Below, piece by piece: positions 1 to 9,203 of a stretch of DNA of 64,000 nt. The stretch is taken from NCBI GenBank assembly GCA_932294295.1, contig OW028585.1, positions 15,656,771-15,720,770 on the forward strand, given 5' to 3'. Position 1 is the first letter of the stretch. Every line of letters starts with the position of its first letter. A program made the position numbers and the translations under genes. The notes under the pieces were generated by a model. It did not search any database. It saw only the letters and a program-made list of their open reading frames with translations, and had not been told where the DNA came from. The stretch comes from Alitta virens. Its lineage: Eukaryota > Annelida > Polychaeta > Phyllodocida > Nereididae.

Positions 1-629
1 ATCAACAATATAATAAATATAATGTGAATGTCTTACATGCATGTATGCCTGCCTGTTTATCATTAAACACTATAATCTGGGTCACAGATGCTAGAGTAAA
101 GATTAGACCCTGATTAATAAGATGCAGATGTCATTTGTATATATAAATTTAAACAAGATTGTAAAGAGAACATATAATTAGATAAGATACATGATATTGG
201 ATAAATAATGGCGGAGCTTGTTTTCAATGCAAATTAAACCAAACATGTCTAGGGAGGTGAGAGGTCTGATTTTATAATTTTCAAAAAAGTTTCACATGAA
301 AGATCAATAATGAAAGACACAAAGAACGTAAAACAGAGAACAACACAATAGAATTGACTTTGTAATGAACTCAAATTGAACTGAAAAGCCAGTTTTGACT
401 GTTGTGAAATGTGCAACATGTGTAGAATACACACTGGCCATCCTCCACACAAATGCCATCAGTACACACTGGACGTGGGAGGGTAAAAAGGGGGGTTGTA
501 ATTATGGCCTTGATAAGGCAGTTGACCTCAGTACACACTGGCCTTGTGCTGGAGAAAGTGCCTGGCTGTGGAAAGGATATAGAAAGGCCGGGATCCAAGG
601 TTTCTGGCCCGAATCTTGGATACAATGCC
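1..629. other. AT-rich left-edge sequence, no gene recognised
   Basis: No convincing coding region is visible. Short open frames on both strands have no recognisable domains. Between about 420 and 560 the phrase ACACACTGG occurs three times in slightly different contexts (about 428, 463 and 532), suggesting a small degenerate direct repeat. The sequence does not obviously match the zinc-finger unit flanks. It may be upstream or inserted sequence tied to the retroelement fragment that begins near 630. Confidence 0.4.
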
Positions 630-689
630 ACATCACGTACTTGAGCTTTACCCCATCTACATCACCATCGCCATGTTCACACATCTAAA

Positions 690-890
690 ATAACCTTCTA
701 CTCAGACAACGTGGCCATAGTCCTAATCCTTAACAAGCAATCCTCAAAATGTCACTTTATCATGCAAATTCTCCATCTCCACGTCCTCATCCTCCTTCAT
801 AATAACATCAAATTAAAATCTAACCACATCCCCGGTATTCTTAATGTTTTATGTGATGCTTCTCATTGCAGGTTCACACATATATCTACA
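690..890 (+). pseudogene. RNase H domain relic of the left retroelement
   Basis: The translated stretch carries the DN active-site neighbourhood, an ILNKQSSKC segment and a final HIPG...LCDA motif. It lines up with residues 30-85 of the RNase H open frame at 61687-62061 in the large element. The frame is lost after about residue 50, where the expected SRQ is replaced by unrelated sequence. There is no start or upstream RT domain, so it is a relic. Confidence 0.65.
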
Positions 891-1671
891 CCCATTCCAC
901 ATCGACTCAGGCCAAACAACTTCAAACTCAATTGGACACAGCCTTAAAAGCATCCCTGCAACTGTCAACAGCCAACTCATACCACCGTCCCTGGCACACT
1001 TTCCTCAAATTCGTCACTCTGCAGCTGTAGCAGCACCAATATACCATGTATGCCTCTTCATTCTTCATCTACGCAACAAATGGCTTTCCCACTCAACCAT
1101 CTGCACACCTCTGTCAGCCATATCTTACGTGTGCAAATTAATAACTCAACTGACCCTACAGCCACATAATCGTCACCAAAACTCTACAGGGCATTCAGAA
1201 ACAGCAGACCCACCAACATCCAACTCCTGCCAATCACTAAGCATATCCTACGTTCCCTACTCCAAGCACTCCCTTATGCATTAGCCAGCACTTACGAGCA
1301 TCCTCTTGCATGCCCTATTTTTATTCATCTACTAGTTGCTTGCGCAAGGGAAAGGTCACACAGGCTGCTAGTCCAAAATTACCCTCACCACCTACGCCAT
1401 ACAGATAAAATTTCACTGTTATAAACACAGCCAGGGTGCTACCCCTATACCCCTACCATCCCCGCTGAACCACATGGCACCCCTTGCCCCGTCAAGCCAT
1501 ACAACACTACATTGACATAATTATGGGGTAATAGCCCAGGCCCCCCATTCCTCAACCGAAACAGAGCACCGGTTACCAGAACCCAATTCGCTGCGATCCC
1601 AAAACTACAGCCTGTTGTCGCTCCAAGCAGACCGCTACTACACCCATTCCTTACCAGCTAAACGTCACCCT

Positions 1672-1825
1672 GCAACTGTTTGGTGCTTGCCAACTGAGCT
1701 TCACCTACAGCAGTTTGGCGCTTGCCAACTGACATACACTGCATCTGGTTTGGCACTTGCCAGCCACATACTATGTTCTCCTGTCTGTTTGGGGCACTTG
1801 CCAACCGACAGGCCGCTCCCACTGA
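1672..1825 (+). repeat. Tandem palindromic repeats, about 38-bp period (TTGGCRCTTGCCAA)
   Basis: Four imperfect units each contain a dyad of the form TTGGYRCTTGCCAA, at about 1680, 1716, 1752 and 1792. Spacing is 36-40 bp. The array lies after the recombinase relic, in the same relative place as the different repeat array at 62505-62760 of the larger element. Function is unknown; the half-sites resemble NF-I half-sites, but the spacer is 4 bp rather than 5. Confidence 0.7.
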
Positions 1826-2222
1826 CCAAGGAGAGAGAGGGAGAGACACTGACATTTTGGGATAACGACCTTCCCAGCATCTCGTTCTGGGACATTCACG
1901 TGCAACTTCTACATGTATGAGCTTTTTCCATCATCTGTTTAAACCTAAACACTTTTACTGAGTGCCTTTTGTCGTAGCCTTTTGTACTTATGCTCTCACT
2001 TTGTACTTTTATAGCTAGCCATGTTATTCGAGAATCTTAGTACCTAGTCATCTCATTTAACTTGACAGCCCAACTATTGTGTACTACAATTCTTACTTAT
2101 ATATACATTATTATGGTATTCAACATTTCTTGTCATGTCATTAACTTGCTATGCCAATCAATGTAAAAATTAAACATTTATACCCAAATTCTATGTCTGT
2201 TGTGTTTCCAAGCCAAAATACT

Positions 2223-3700
2223 AAAGATAAAAACAAAGAAAGTGTGCATTACTTCACTGGCTTACATTGCCATGACTTGGTGTTCATATTTAATAATTCA
2301 AGTTGTATTATTTAGAATTTTAGCTTAAGGAAGACCGTATGAGTGTACGTTATTGTCTGACAAAAAAAAAGAAGGTAATTTACACAGCCTTTATTTCTCT
2401 ATTGATTGGTCCCAGATAGCATGCTCGATCTGATGATATGACATTACACTGATGACGTCCAAAATGGAAACAATGTTGTGCCAATTTATGATGCAATCTG
2501 ACCTTCTGTATATGGAATAATAAAAATTAATATCTTCTGTTTTTTTAGCATTTTTTTTCTTATTGCACTTTTTTTTAATAACAATACCTTGTGAACATTC
2601 AACATCCCATATTTATTGAATTATTTTCTGTAATTGTAAACTTGTAGCAATGGAAAATAATTTTTGTCCTGGTCTGTATCTTTTGCATGTATACCAGATG
2701 GTCAGATATTATTGATTTTAAATCCTGAAATATTCCACACATTTTGAATTTTAAGGTCTCCCTTCAAAAAAGAACAAATACTTTAAACATATACTGGAAC
2801 TGCAAGGATTTATTACACACTATCATCCATCATTCATGATTACACATTCAATGAAATGTCCAACACTGATCCTTAGCACATTCATTTATAATATTTAGGC
2901 TTAATTACAATGCAGCCCTTGAGGATGTTAATTGTCTATCGCTTGTTATCCTTAAAGGGCAACACCACATAGCATTAAAGATTATACTTCACAAAACTAT
3001 AAATTATACTATGCATAAATATATACTAAGAATACAAACAAAGAAAGTGTGAATGACTTGCATACAATGCCGTAGCAGAGCGTTCATATTTTACAGATTC
3101 TTGATATATAATTTAGAATTTTAGCTCAAGGTAGACTATATTGGTGTACATAATGACAATGGCCTGACAGGAAAAGAAGAAATTTACAGTCTTTAATTCT
3201 CTAGTGCTTAGTTCCAGATAACATGCTAGATCAGACCAACATCAGCACAATGTCAACAACATTATTTTACAATATCCATGGTATAATGTCAGCGATGTTG
3301 ATAGGACATTATACTGACAACGTCAAACATGGAAATAATGTTGTGCCGATTTATAATGCAATCTGTGGTCTAACCTTCTGAATAAATCACATAGAATAAT
3401 TAATATCATTTTTTTTCAGTATTTATTTCCTTTTGTGTTTTTGTACATTTTTGTGGTGATGACAATACATGTGAACATGCAACACCATCTACTTATTCCA
3501 TTCTTGTCTGTAATTGTAAACTTGCATTGACAGATCATAATTCTTGTCCTGGTCTGTACCTTTTGCATGTATACCAGATGTTCAGATGATATTGATTGTT
3601 AAATCCTTAAATTTCCCACACATATTGAATTTAAAGGTCTCCCTTATTGGGTCTTCTTACATATTTAGGTAGCTTACCTTCTAAGATGAATTGAAGTGAT
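2223..3700. repeat. Shuffled alpha-type 3' flank, two partial copies
   Basis: Two successive copies of the alpha-gene 3' flank are present, each recognisable by the phrase AAAGAAAGTGTG, then the GACATTATAC hairpin family, then GTTGTAAACATG-like sequence (about 2223-2790 and 3020-3700). Between them, about 2800-3010, is a piece matching the sequence found at 14450-14720 in unit A. This mosaic order is what unequal exchange within the array would leave. No gene is visible. Confidence 0.6.
3281..3314. repeat. Perfect inverted repeat GTATAATGTC / GACATTATAC
   Basis: Two perfect 10-bp arms are separated by 14 bp. Related arms recur in the 3' flanks of other alpha genes, at 8088-8120 and 23381-23413 (GACATTATA / TATAATGTC, 15-bp loop) and in degraded form near 40015 and 53105. 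It is absent from beta flanks. It could be a remnant of a foldback or MITE-like element. Confidence 0.6.
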
Positions 3701-3706
3701 TTTATT
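3701..3706 (-). terminator. Candidate polyadenylation signal AATAAA for ZF1
   Basis: On the minus strand AATAAA lies about 0.7-0.8 kb downstream of the last ZF1 finger. The equivalent place in the ZF2 and ZF6 flanks reads GTTATAAA, so the hexamer is not conserved. A private insertion (3765-4326) sits between it and the gene, which weakens the call. Confidence 0.3.
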
Positions 3707-3764
3707 ACAATGCCTTGGTACAAATTATACAACTAGATATAAAACGTTGATAACAATCAGAATT

Positions 3765-4326
3765 AGGAAACTCTTGGTCATACTTTTTCACACGTAATTC
3801 ACTCGCCGAGCGTTTTATGCATACTTGCGCAACTCTGTAGGATGCTCCTGGTAGCGCTAGATCACGTGAGCATTCGTGGAGAGGGCAAAATTGTATAAAC
3901 ATGTCGGACGTTCTACGAGTGAATTGTTTACCATATTTACGGCAATTGTTCGGGAGTCAGTTGGCGAGCATTCCATGTACTATTGTTCAGCTCGTAGAAC
4001 ACTCGTGAAACGTTCGGAGGACTCTGTGCCCATCCTTGCCCATCCATGGCCCTCTCTTCATTCACTCATGAAACACTCGCACAGGCGATAGTTGAGTGCT
4101 TCACGGATGCCTCACAGATGCCTCACAGATGCCTCACGGATGCCTCACAGATGCCTCACGGATGCCTGATGGCAGAGGTCCGCCAAACAGTCAACGGACA
4201 TTCACTGAGCGGTCGAAGGACGTCCTTTGAACGCTTGTGGAAAGAATTTATATGTGAGCCATGAGTGAGCAAGTATGTACGTGGTCTCTCGTAGGTCTTA
4301 TCCGTGATAGTGTGAACGCCCCTTTA
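3765..4326. mobile_element. Private insertion of about 560 bp in the ZF1 3' flank, probable non-autonomous transposon
   Basis: This block is absent from the corresponding flank of the other alpha genes and is more GC-rich than its surroundings. It is full of CACTCG/CGAGTG-like words, and its right edge (GTGTGAACGCCCCTTTAG) looks like a DNA-transposon terminus. I could not see a clean inverted partner at the left edge. Open frames inside it show no known domain. Confidence 0.4.
4102..4167. repeat. 11-bp tandem repeat, six units (CACRGATGCCT)
   Basis: Six head-to-tail copies of CACAGATGCCT or CACGGATGCCT run without interruption, followed by a broken seventh (GATGGC). It lies within the private insertion in the ZF1 3' flank. 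The short unbroken array suggests recent slippage expansion. Confidence 0.85.
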
Positions 4327-4401
4327 GACTTTAATTATTCTAAACATAGACTGGCAGTGAATTCCAGTTAAAATAAATCATTCTAACACTGAAATATTTC
4401 T

Positions 4402-4561
4402 CTATACACTGTGTGTCCTCAGGTGTGTGGACAGGTTACATTGCTGTGTAAATCCTTTCCCACAAACCATACACGTGTGAGATTTCTTTCCACTGTGTAT
4501 CCTAATGTGTGTGGTCAGGTGACCTGTCTGTGTAAGTCCTTTCCCACAGGCATTGCAAGTG
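4402..4561 (-). pseudogene. Out-of-frame C-terminal fingers 14-15 of ZF1
   Basis: Two further C2H2 fingers (helices LTQTGHL and FTQQCNL) continue the ZF1 array in a different frame and end at HLRTHSV plus stop. Compared with the paralogues, four bases (the equivalent of GTAA) are missing around 4558-4562, which throws the array out of frame. The helices and the STHLRTHSV ending resemble the last fingers of the beta genes. Confidence 0.8.
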
Positions 4562-5915
4562 ATTTCTTTCCACTGTGTATTCTCATGTGTGTGGTAAGCC
4601 AACCTTGAATCTTAAACTTTTTTCCACAGACATTGCAAATATAAGGTTTCTCTCCACTGTGTATCATAATGTGTTGGATCAGGTTACCTTGTTGTTTAAA
4701 TCCCTTCCCACAAACACTGCAAGTATAAGGTCTCTCTCCACTGTGTATTCTCATGTGTGTGGTCAGGCTATCTTGCCTGTTAAATCTATTCCCACAAACA
4801 TTGCAAATGTGAGGTTTCTCTCCACTGTGTATCATCATGTGTTGGGTCAGGTGACTTTGCCTGTTAAATCCTTTCCCACAGACATTGCATGTGTAAGTTC
4901 TCTCACTAGAGTGTATCGTCATGTGGTAGGTCAGGCTGCTTTGCATTGTAAATCCTTTTCCACAGACATTGCAAGTATAAGGTCTCTCTCCACTGTGCAT
5001 TCTCATGTGTGTGGTCAGCCTACCTTGCCTGTTAAATCCTTTTCCACAGGCATTGCAGGTATAAGGTCTCTCTCCACTATGTATCCTCATGTGCATTGTC
5101 AGAGACCCTTGCTGTGTAAATCCTTTCCCACAGACACTACACATGTAAGGTCTCTCTCCACTGTGTATCCTCATGTGTCTGGTCACAGTATCTTGCCTGT
5201 TAAATCCTTTCCCACAAAGATCACAAGTGTAAGATTTCTCTCCACTGTGTATCCTCATGTGTGTTGTCAGGTGAACTTTCTGTTTAAATCCTGTCCCGCA
5301 GACAGTGCAAGTGTAAGGTCTCTCCAAACTGTGTATCCTTGTGTGTTTGGTTAAGTCACTTTGCTGTGTAAATACTTTCCCACAGACACTGCACATGTAA
5401 CGACTCTCTTCATTGTGTATCCTCATGTGTCTGGTCAGGCTATCTTGCCTGTTAAATTCTTTCTCACAGACATTGCAATTGTAAGTATCTCCACTGTGCA
5501 TTTTCATGTGTAAAGTCCGCTGTTTGGCTTTTCTAAATTTAATACCACAAACACTGCACATGTAGGGCATATATCCAGAGGGTTTTCTCAAATGTGAAAT
5601 CAGACTATGCTTTCTTGCAAATCCTTTCTCACCAACTTCATATTTACACATTTTTTCACATGTTGCATCACTGCCAATCTTCCCATTTTCACACTTAGTT
5701 TTCTGTGATCTTTTTCCCAACTGACAGTCATCATTGTTTGCGTCAACCGTATTCCTTCCTTGCTCAAAATTTTTATTGCATTCTAAACCTGTGCTAATGT
5801 CACTTTCTGTTTCTTGACTAACTTTAGAATGTTTTTCCTCTGTAACATCATTCTGCAAGGTGGTTTCACCACTCTTTTCAAAAGTGTCTTCAAATGAATA
5901 GTTGATTAATGCCAT
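4515..5915 (-). CDS. ZF1: alpha-like multi-C2H2 zinc-finger protein, truncated by frameshift
   Basis: This is a predicted nuclear DNA-binding protein of 466 residues. It opens with the family motif (LINYSFEDTFEKSGE, residues 3-17), then a polar spacer. Finger 1 is degenerate (second Cys lost, last His replaced by Pro). Twelve good C2H2 fingers follow to about residue 448 with HSGE(R/K)PY linkers. The last ~18 residues are out-of-frame sequence after a 4-bp deletion. Fingers 3-11 look alpha-like and fingers 12-13 ([23 protein letters not shown]) resemble beta fingers 14-15, so the gene may be an alpha/beta recombinant. ATG context is good, and a splice acceptor (TTTCATTTCAG) ends at 5997 on the minus strand. 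The DNA targets are unknown. Confidence 0.9.
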   Translation of the reverse strand: MALINYSFEDTFEKSGETTLQNDVTEEKHSKVSQETESDISTGLECNKNFEQGRNTVDANNDDCQLGKRSQKTKCENGKIGSDATCEKMCKYEVGEKGFARKHSLISHLRKPSGYMPYMCSVCGIKFRKAKQRTLHMKMHSGDTYNCNVCEKEFNRQDSLTRHMRIHNEESRYMCSVCGKVFTQQSDLTKHTRIHSLERPYTCTVCGTGFKQKVHLTTHMRIHSGEKSYTCDLCGKGFNRQDTVTRHMRIHSGERPYMCSVCGKGFTQQGSLTMHMRIHSGERPYTCNACGKGFNRQGRLTTHMRMHSGERPYTCNVCGKGFTMQSSLTYHMTIHSSERTYTCNVCGKGFNRQSHLTQHMMIHSGEKPHICNVCGNRFNRQDSLTTHMRIHSGERPYTCSVCGKGFKQQGNLIQHIMIHSGEKPYICNVCGKKFKIQGWLTTHMRIHSGKKSLAMPVGKDLHRQVT

Positions 5916-6788
5916 TGCATTGCTAATTCATCATGTATACATGTTGCTATATATATTTAATTTCCTCTGGTTGGGAGTAACAAAGGATATTGCTCTCTGA
6001 AATGAAAAAAAAAAGTATTCAATTAGATTCAGGTCAGCTGAGCAGAATTAATGTAAACAACAATGTACCCATGTTTTGCATTGATTGAGATTAAAATTTA
6101 TTTAAAAGACAACAGGATGACTTTACCACTGCATATTATCAGTATACTGATCGTCTTTTTGCAGGGCCGGTCCTTGCCTTGGGTAATGCAGCTGCATCAG
6201 GCGCCTACATAAGCCCCATGAATTTGCAGCCTCTTGTATTGGTCTCAAGTGTCGGGTAAGTCAAGGAAAAGGTCCCATCCATAGTGTGAATTTGTGACAG
6301 GATGTGGATGACGAGTGACTGACAGACGCAGGTGATAATCAGCATGTGCTAGTTGCATGTTAGGAGGGGGTTAGGGGGCAAGGTCACCTCAGTGCCTTTG
6401 GGTCTTTTCCAAGATATTTACCTTCATAGTGGACTGCAGGCCTTATCATCACATTTAACTATCAATACTAATTGGTATATATTCAATGGTGTAAAATGTA
6501 TGCAATACTGTTAACTTTCTTTGCCCTCATGAATGTTTACAGGTACAAGCTAATGCTGAGGGTATGCCACTGGGGCAGCCTATGTTTTGAAGTTATAACC
6601 ATAAGTCTTTTGGAAAATTGTTTGCTGAGGGTTAAAAAACACATGGCCTATCCCAATAGTTTATGAGTTGCTCTTTTATCATGTATAGAGTCAATGCATG
6701 TATCTCTCCTCAATCGTGCAAGCTCACACTGGCACAACATACATAGGCAGGGTTGTTGTTTGCAATTTGCATGAACAGAATTACTCAC

Positions 6789-6908
6789 ATGGATCTGAAT
6801 TCCACTTCTCTTTGTCAGCCCTTGAGCTCCAAACCTATTTAGCAGTTACTTGCAGATCTATATGATCCAAATGTGTGTTGGATAATCCTATTCTGTGGCT
6901 AAACTAGA
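6789..6908 (-). other. Putative non-coding exon 1 of ZF1 (ends in GTGAGT donor)
   Basis: The donor GTGAGT occupies 6788-6783 on the minus strand, and the matching acceptor CAG is at 5999-5997, giving a 792-bp intron. The start is assumed about 28 bp below the TATA box. This intron is shorter than the others (about 1.9-2.15 kb) because several repeat blocks are missing. A short upstream ATG frame is present. Inferred from conservation among paralogues; no transcript evidence. Confidence 0.4.
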
Positions 6909-6934
6909 CTTGGTCATAACATTGCTCACTGACC

Positions 6935-6977
6935 TATATAGCAGGTGATGCTGGTGTTGCTTGGTTGCCATGGTATC
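6935..6977 (-). promoter_or_regulatory. X-box/TATA block upstream of ZF1
   Basis: Reading toward the gene, GATACCATGGCAAC (6977-6964) is followed after 23 bp by TATATA (6940-6935). The first element resembles the RFX X-box dyad with one decayed half. A CACCTG E-box lies directly before the TATA. The same block with identical spacing occurs once upstream of each of the eight genes. Confidence 0.55.
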
Positions 6978-8925
6978 AGCCCAAACACAATAGCACAGCC
7001 ATGCAGCTATATGAATCAATACTTGGCTAGATATCTAGACATAGCAAGCATGACACACTAAAACCAGTTCAAGTATAGTGCAAAGTTTACAATAAAAGAT
7101 TATGCTGAGCTAATGCACCTTGAGTTCATGTTAGCATTGTGGTTAGGTTAGGTCATGGCTGACTGATTCCATGTCAGAATGGTACTTATTGTAAAGAACC
7201 TCATGAATCTAGGTCAGAATAAAAAGTTATTGAATAATGATAATAAGAAAAGCTAAGCATTTCTATGACATGTTTGCAGATAATAAAAGTAAAACAGTCA
7301 TGGAGCATTATAAAGACCATAATAAGTAATATTTAAAGCTGAAAGAAAAACAATAATAAAACTTAAAGCTGGATTGTCACTCAATATGACATTGGGTAAC
7401 ATCTATTGCCTTCACCGCATTGTCTTCTCAAAACTGATTACCTACAATCCAGTGCTTTGCTGGATTCATTATTCTCTTTAAAATAAAGAAACTTCACCTA
7501 GTATCTAATTTGTCAAGCCATCACAAATCCAATATGTAAATAAACCAATCAACAATGGGTGAAGATATCATTTCCATTGTATTTGAAATGTTTTGGACTT
7601 GAACCCGGATAGATTCATTAGCTTACACATATTTAGTGTGCCTTGTACATGTTTACAGCATAATTCATTCAGGAAAATTGTAAAGAAGGTCCAAAATTTA
7701 AGAAAATTACCCACCCAACATTGCCGGCTGGCTACAGGCCTGTTATTTGTCCATCGCTTCTTTTCCTTTTCAGGCAACACTACTCAAAATTAAAGATTTT
7801 ACCTCATAAAGTTATAAATTATACTCCACATAAATATATCACAAATGAATAACTAAGAATAAAACCAAGAAAGTATGCATTACTTGACTGGTTTACATTG
7901 CCATAACGTTAAATAACTTAAATCTCAAATATTATTAATTCAGGTTGTATTATTTAGAATTTTAGCTCAAGGTAGACCATATTGGTGAACATTATAACAA
8001 TCGTCTGACCAATAATTCTCAAGTGCTTGGTTTCAGATAACATGCTGGATGGAATCAACATCAGCACAATATGAGCAATGTAAATACGACATTATATTAC
8101 AATGCGAGTGGTATAATGTCAGCGACGTCAATACGAATTTATACTGACAGTGTCCTATACGGAAACAATGTTGTACCCATTTATGATGCAATCCCTAGTC
8201 AAACCTTATATATTAAGAATAATTAATATCTTTATGTTTTTCAGCATTTATTGTTATTGTGTTTTTGTGCATTTTTGTGATGATAAAAATACCGTGTGAA
8301 CATGCAACATTTTTTTTATTTTTTTTTATTATTTTCTGTAGTTGTAAACATGCAGTGATGGAACATAGTTATTGTCCTGGTCTGTTTCTTTTGCTTATAT
8401 TGGTGTCTGGTCAGATTATATTGTTTGTTAAATTCTTAAATTTCCCACACATATTGAATTTTAAGGTCTCCTTTGTTGGTTTTTCTTACACATTTAATTA
8501 GCTTATACAATGAATTGATTTTATAACTAAGCCTTGGTACAAACGATACAACTACATACAAAATGAACTGTGATAACATTTATTTAGAAATAGATAAAGA
8601 ACATGGTATTTTTTAAAGGAACACACACAAAGCCGGAGCTTGATAATAGACATGTGCCCTAACCTCTTCATTACATAATGTTAAACACTGCACTGACTCA
8701 CAAAATTGTAATGGCAAAGAACTTGAAATTATCATTGAACAAACAATGACAGTAAAGCATAAAGTAAATGTTGCACAACCTAAATGATTTGCACACAACA
8801 ATCTGAAATATTCTTTACATGCTTAGAGTTAGAGCGTGAGTATTTCACATGGACTGGAATTAAATTCCATATTAAAATTAATCAGTCTAACTTTGAACAA
8901 GCCTTTCCTTTCGACAAATTGTGTA
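6978..8925. repeat. Intergenic block between the ZF1 promoter and the ZF2 3' end
   Basis: No gene is visible. Near 7480 it shows the sequence (AAACTTCACC) that flanks the mariner-like MITE in units A and B, here without the MITE. The alpha 3' flank follows, with its hairpin series (8088-8144). The tract 8275-8821 is apparently identical to 40176-40722 in unit C. Small open frames are shared only because the DNA is duplicated. Confidence 0.6.
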
Positions 8926-9203
8926 TCCACATGTGTTATGTCAGATCACCTTTCTGTGCATATCCTTTGTCACAGACATTGCAAGTGTAGGGTCTCTCTC
9001 CACTACATTTTTTTTGTGTTTGTCAAATGACCTAGCTGTGTGAATCCCTTCTTACATTGCAAATAAAAGGTCTCTCTACACTCTGTGTCCTCATGTGTGT
9101 GGTCAGGTTATATTGCTGTGTAAATCCCTTCCCACAGGCATAGCAAGTATAAGGTCTCTCTCCACTGTGTATTATTCTGTGTGTGATCAAGCTCTCCTGC
9201 CTG
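8926..9203 (-). pseudogene. Decayed C-terminal fingers downstream of ZF2
   Basis: Finger-like reading ([17 protein letters not shown], linker-like ERPYTC words) continues on the minus strand past the ZF2 stop for at least three fingers, with frameshifts and missing Cys/His. Similar decayed fingers lie downstream of ZF4, ZF6, ZF8 and the beta genes, so the ancestral array was longer at its C-terminus. Confidence 0.7.

Larger units (their letters stand above)
630..2222 (+). mobile_element. Decayed Ngaro/DIRS-type retroelement fragment (RNase H and recombinase N-terminus)
   Basis: From about 630 the sequence aligns by eye with the 3' half of the larger element at 57921-63185. An RNase H stretch contains the DN motif (SDNVAIVLILN) and the tail HIPGILNVLCDA. 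The N-terminal part of a tyrosine recombinase follows in other frames (LKASLQLSTANSYHRPW, then QLLPITKHILRSLLQ). Stops and frameshifts split the reading frame, and no catalytic recombinase region is visible. The right end, near 2222, has an AT-rich tail and a GT-rich terminus ending CCAAGCCAAAA. This resembles the other element's end (TTGGCAAAAA) and abuts alpha-type 3' flank. It is a dead 5'-truncated copy. Confidence 0.75.

Noticed and set aside
844..1284. 146-residue plus-strand frame starting after the RNase H relic
   Set aside because: It crosses the RNase H to recombinase junction in the wrong frame. The recognisable residues are in other frames, so it is a decay product.
3876..4264. 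Plus-strand frames within the private insertion
   Set aside because: The coding look comes from the 11-bp tandem repeat and higher GC; no domain, and absent from the other units.
8259..8501. 80-residue plus-strand frame identical at 40160-40402
   Set aside because: AT-rich, hydrophobic by composition and broken in unit B. The identity reflects a conversion tract, not coding constraint.
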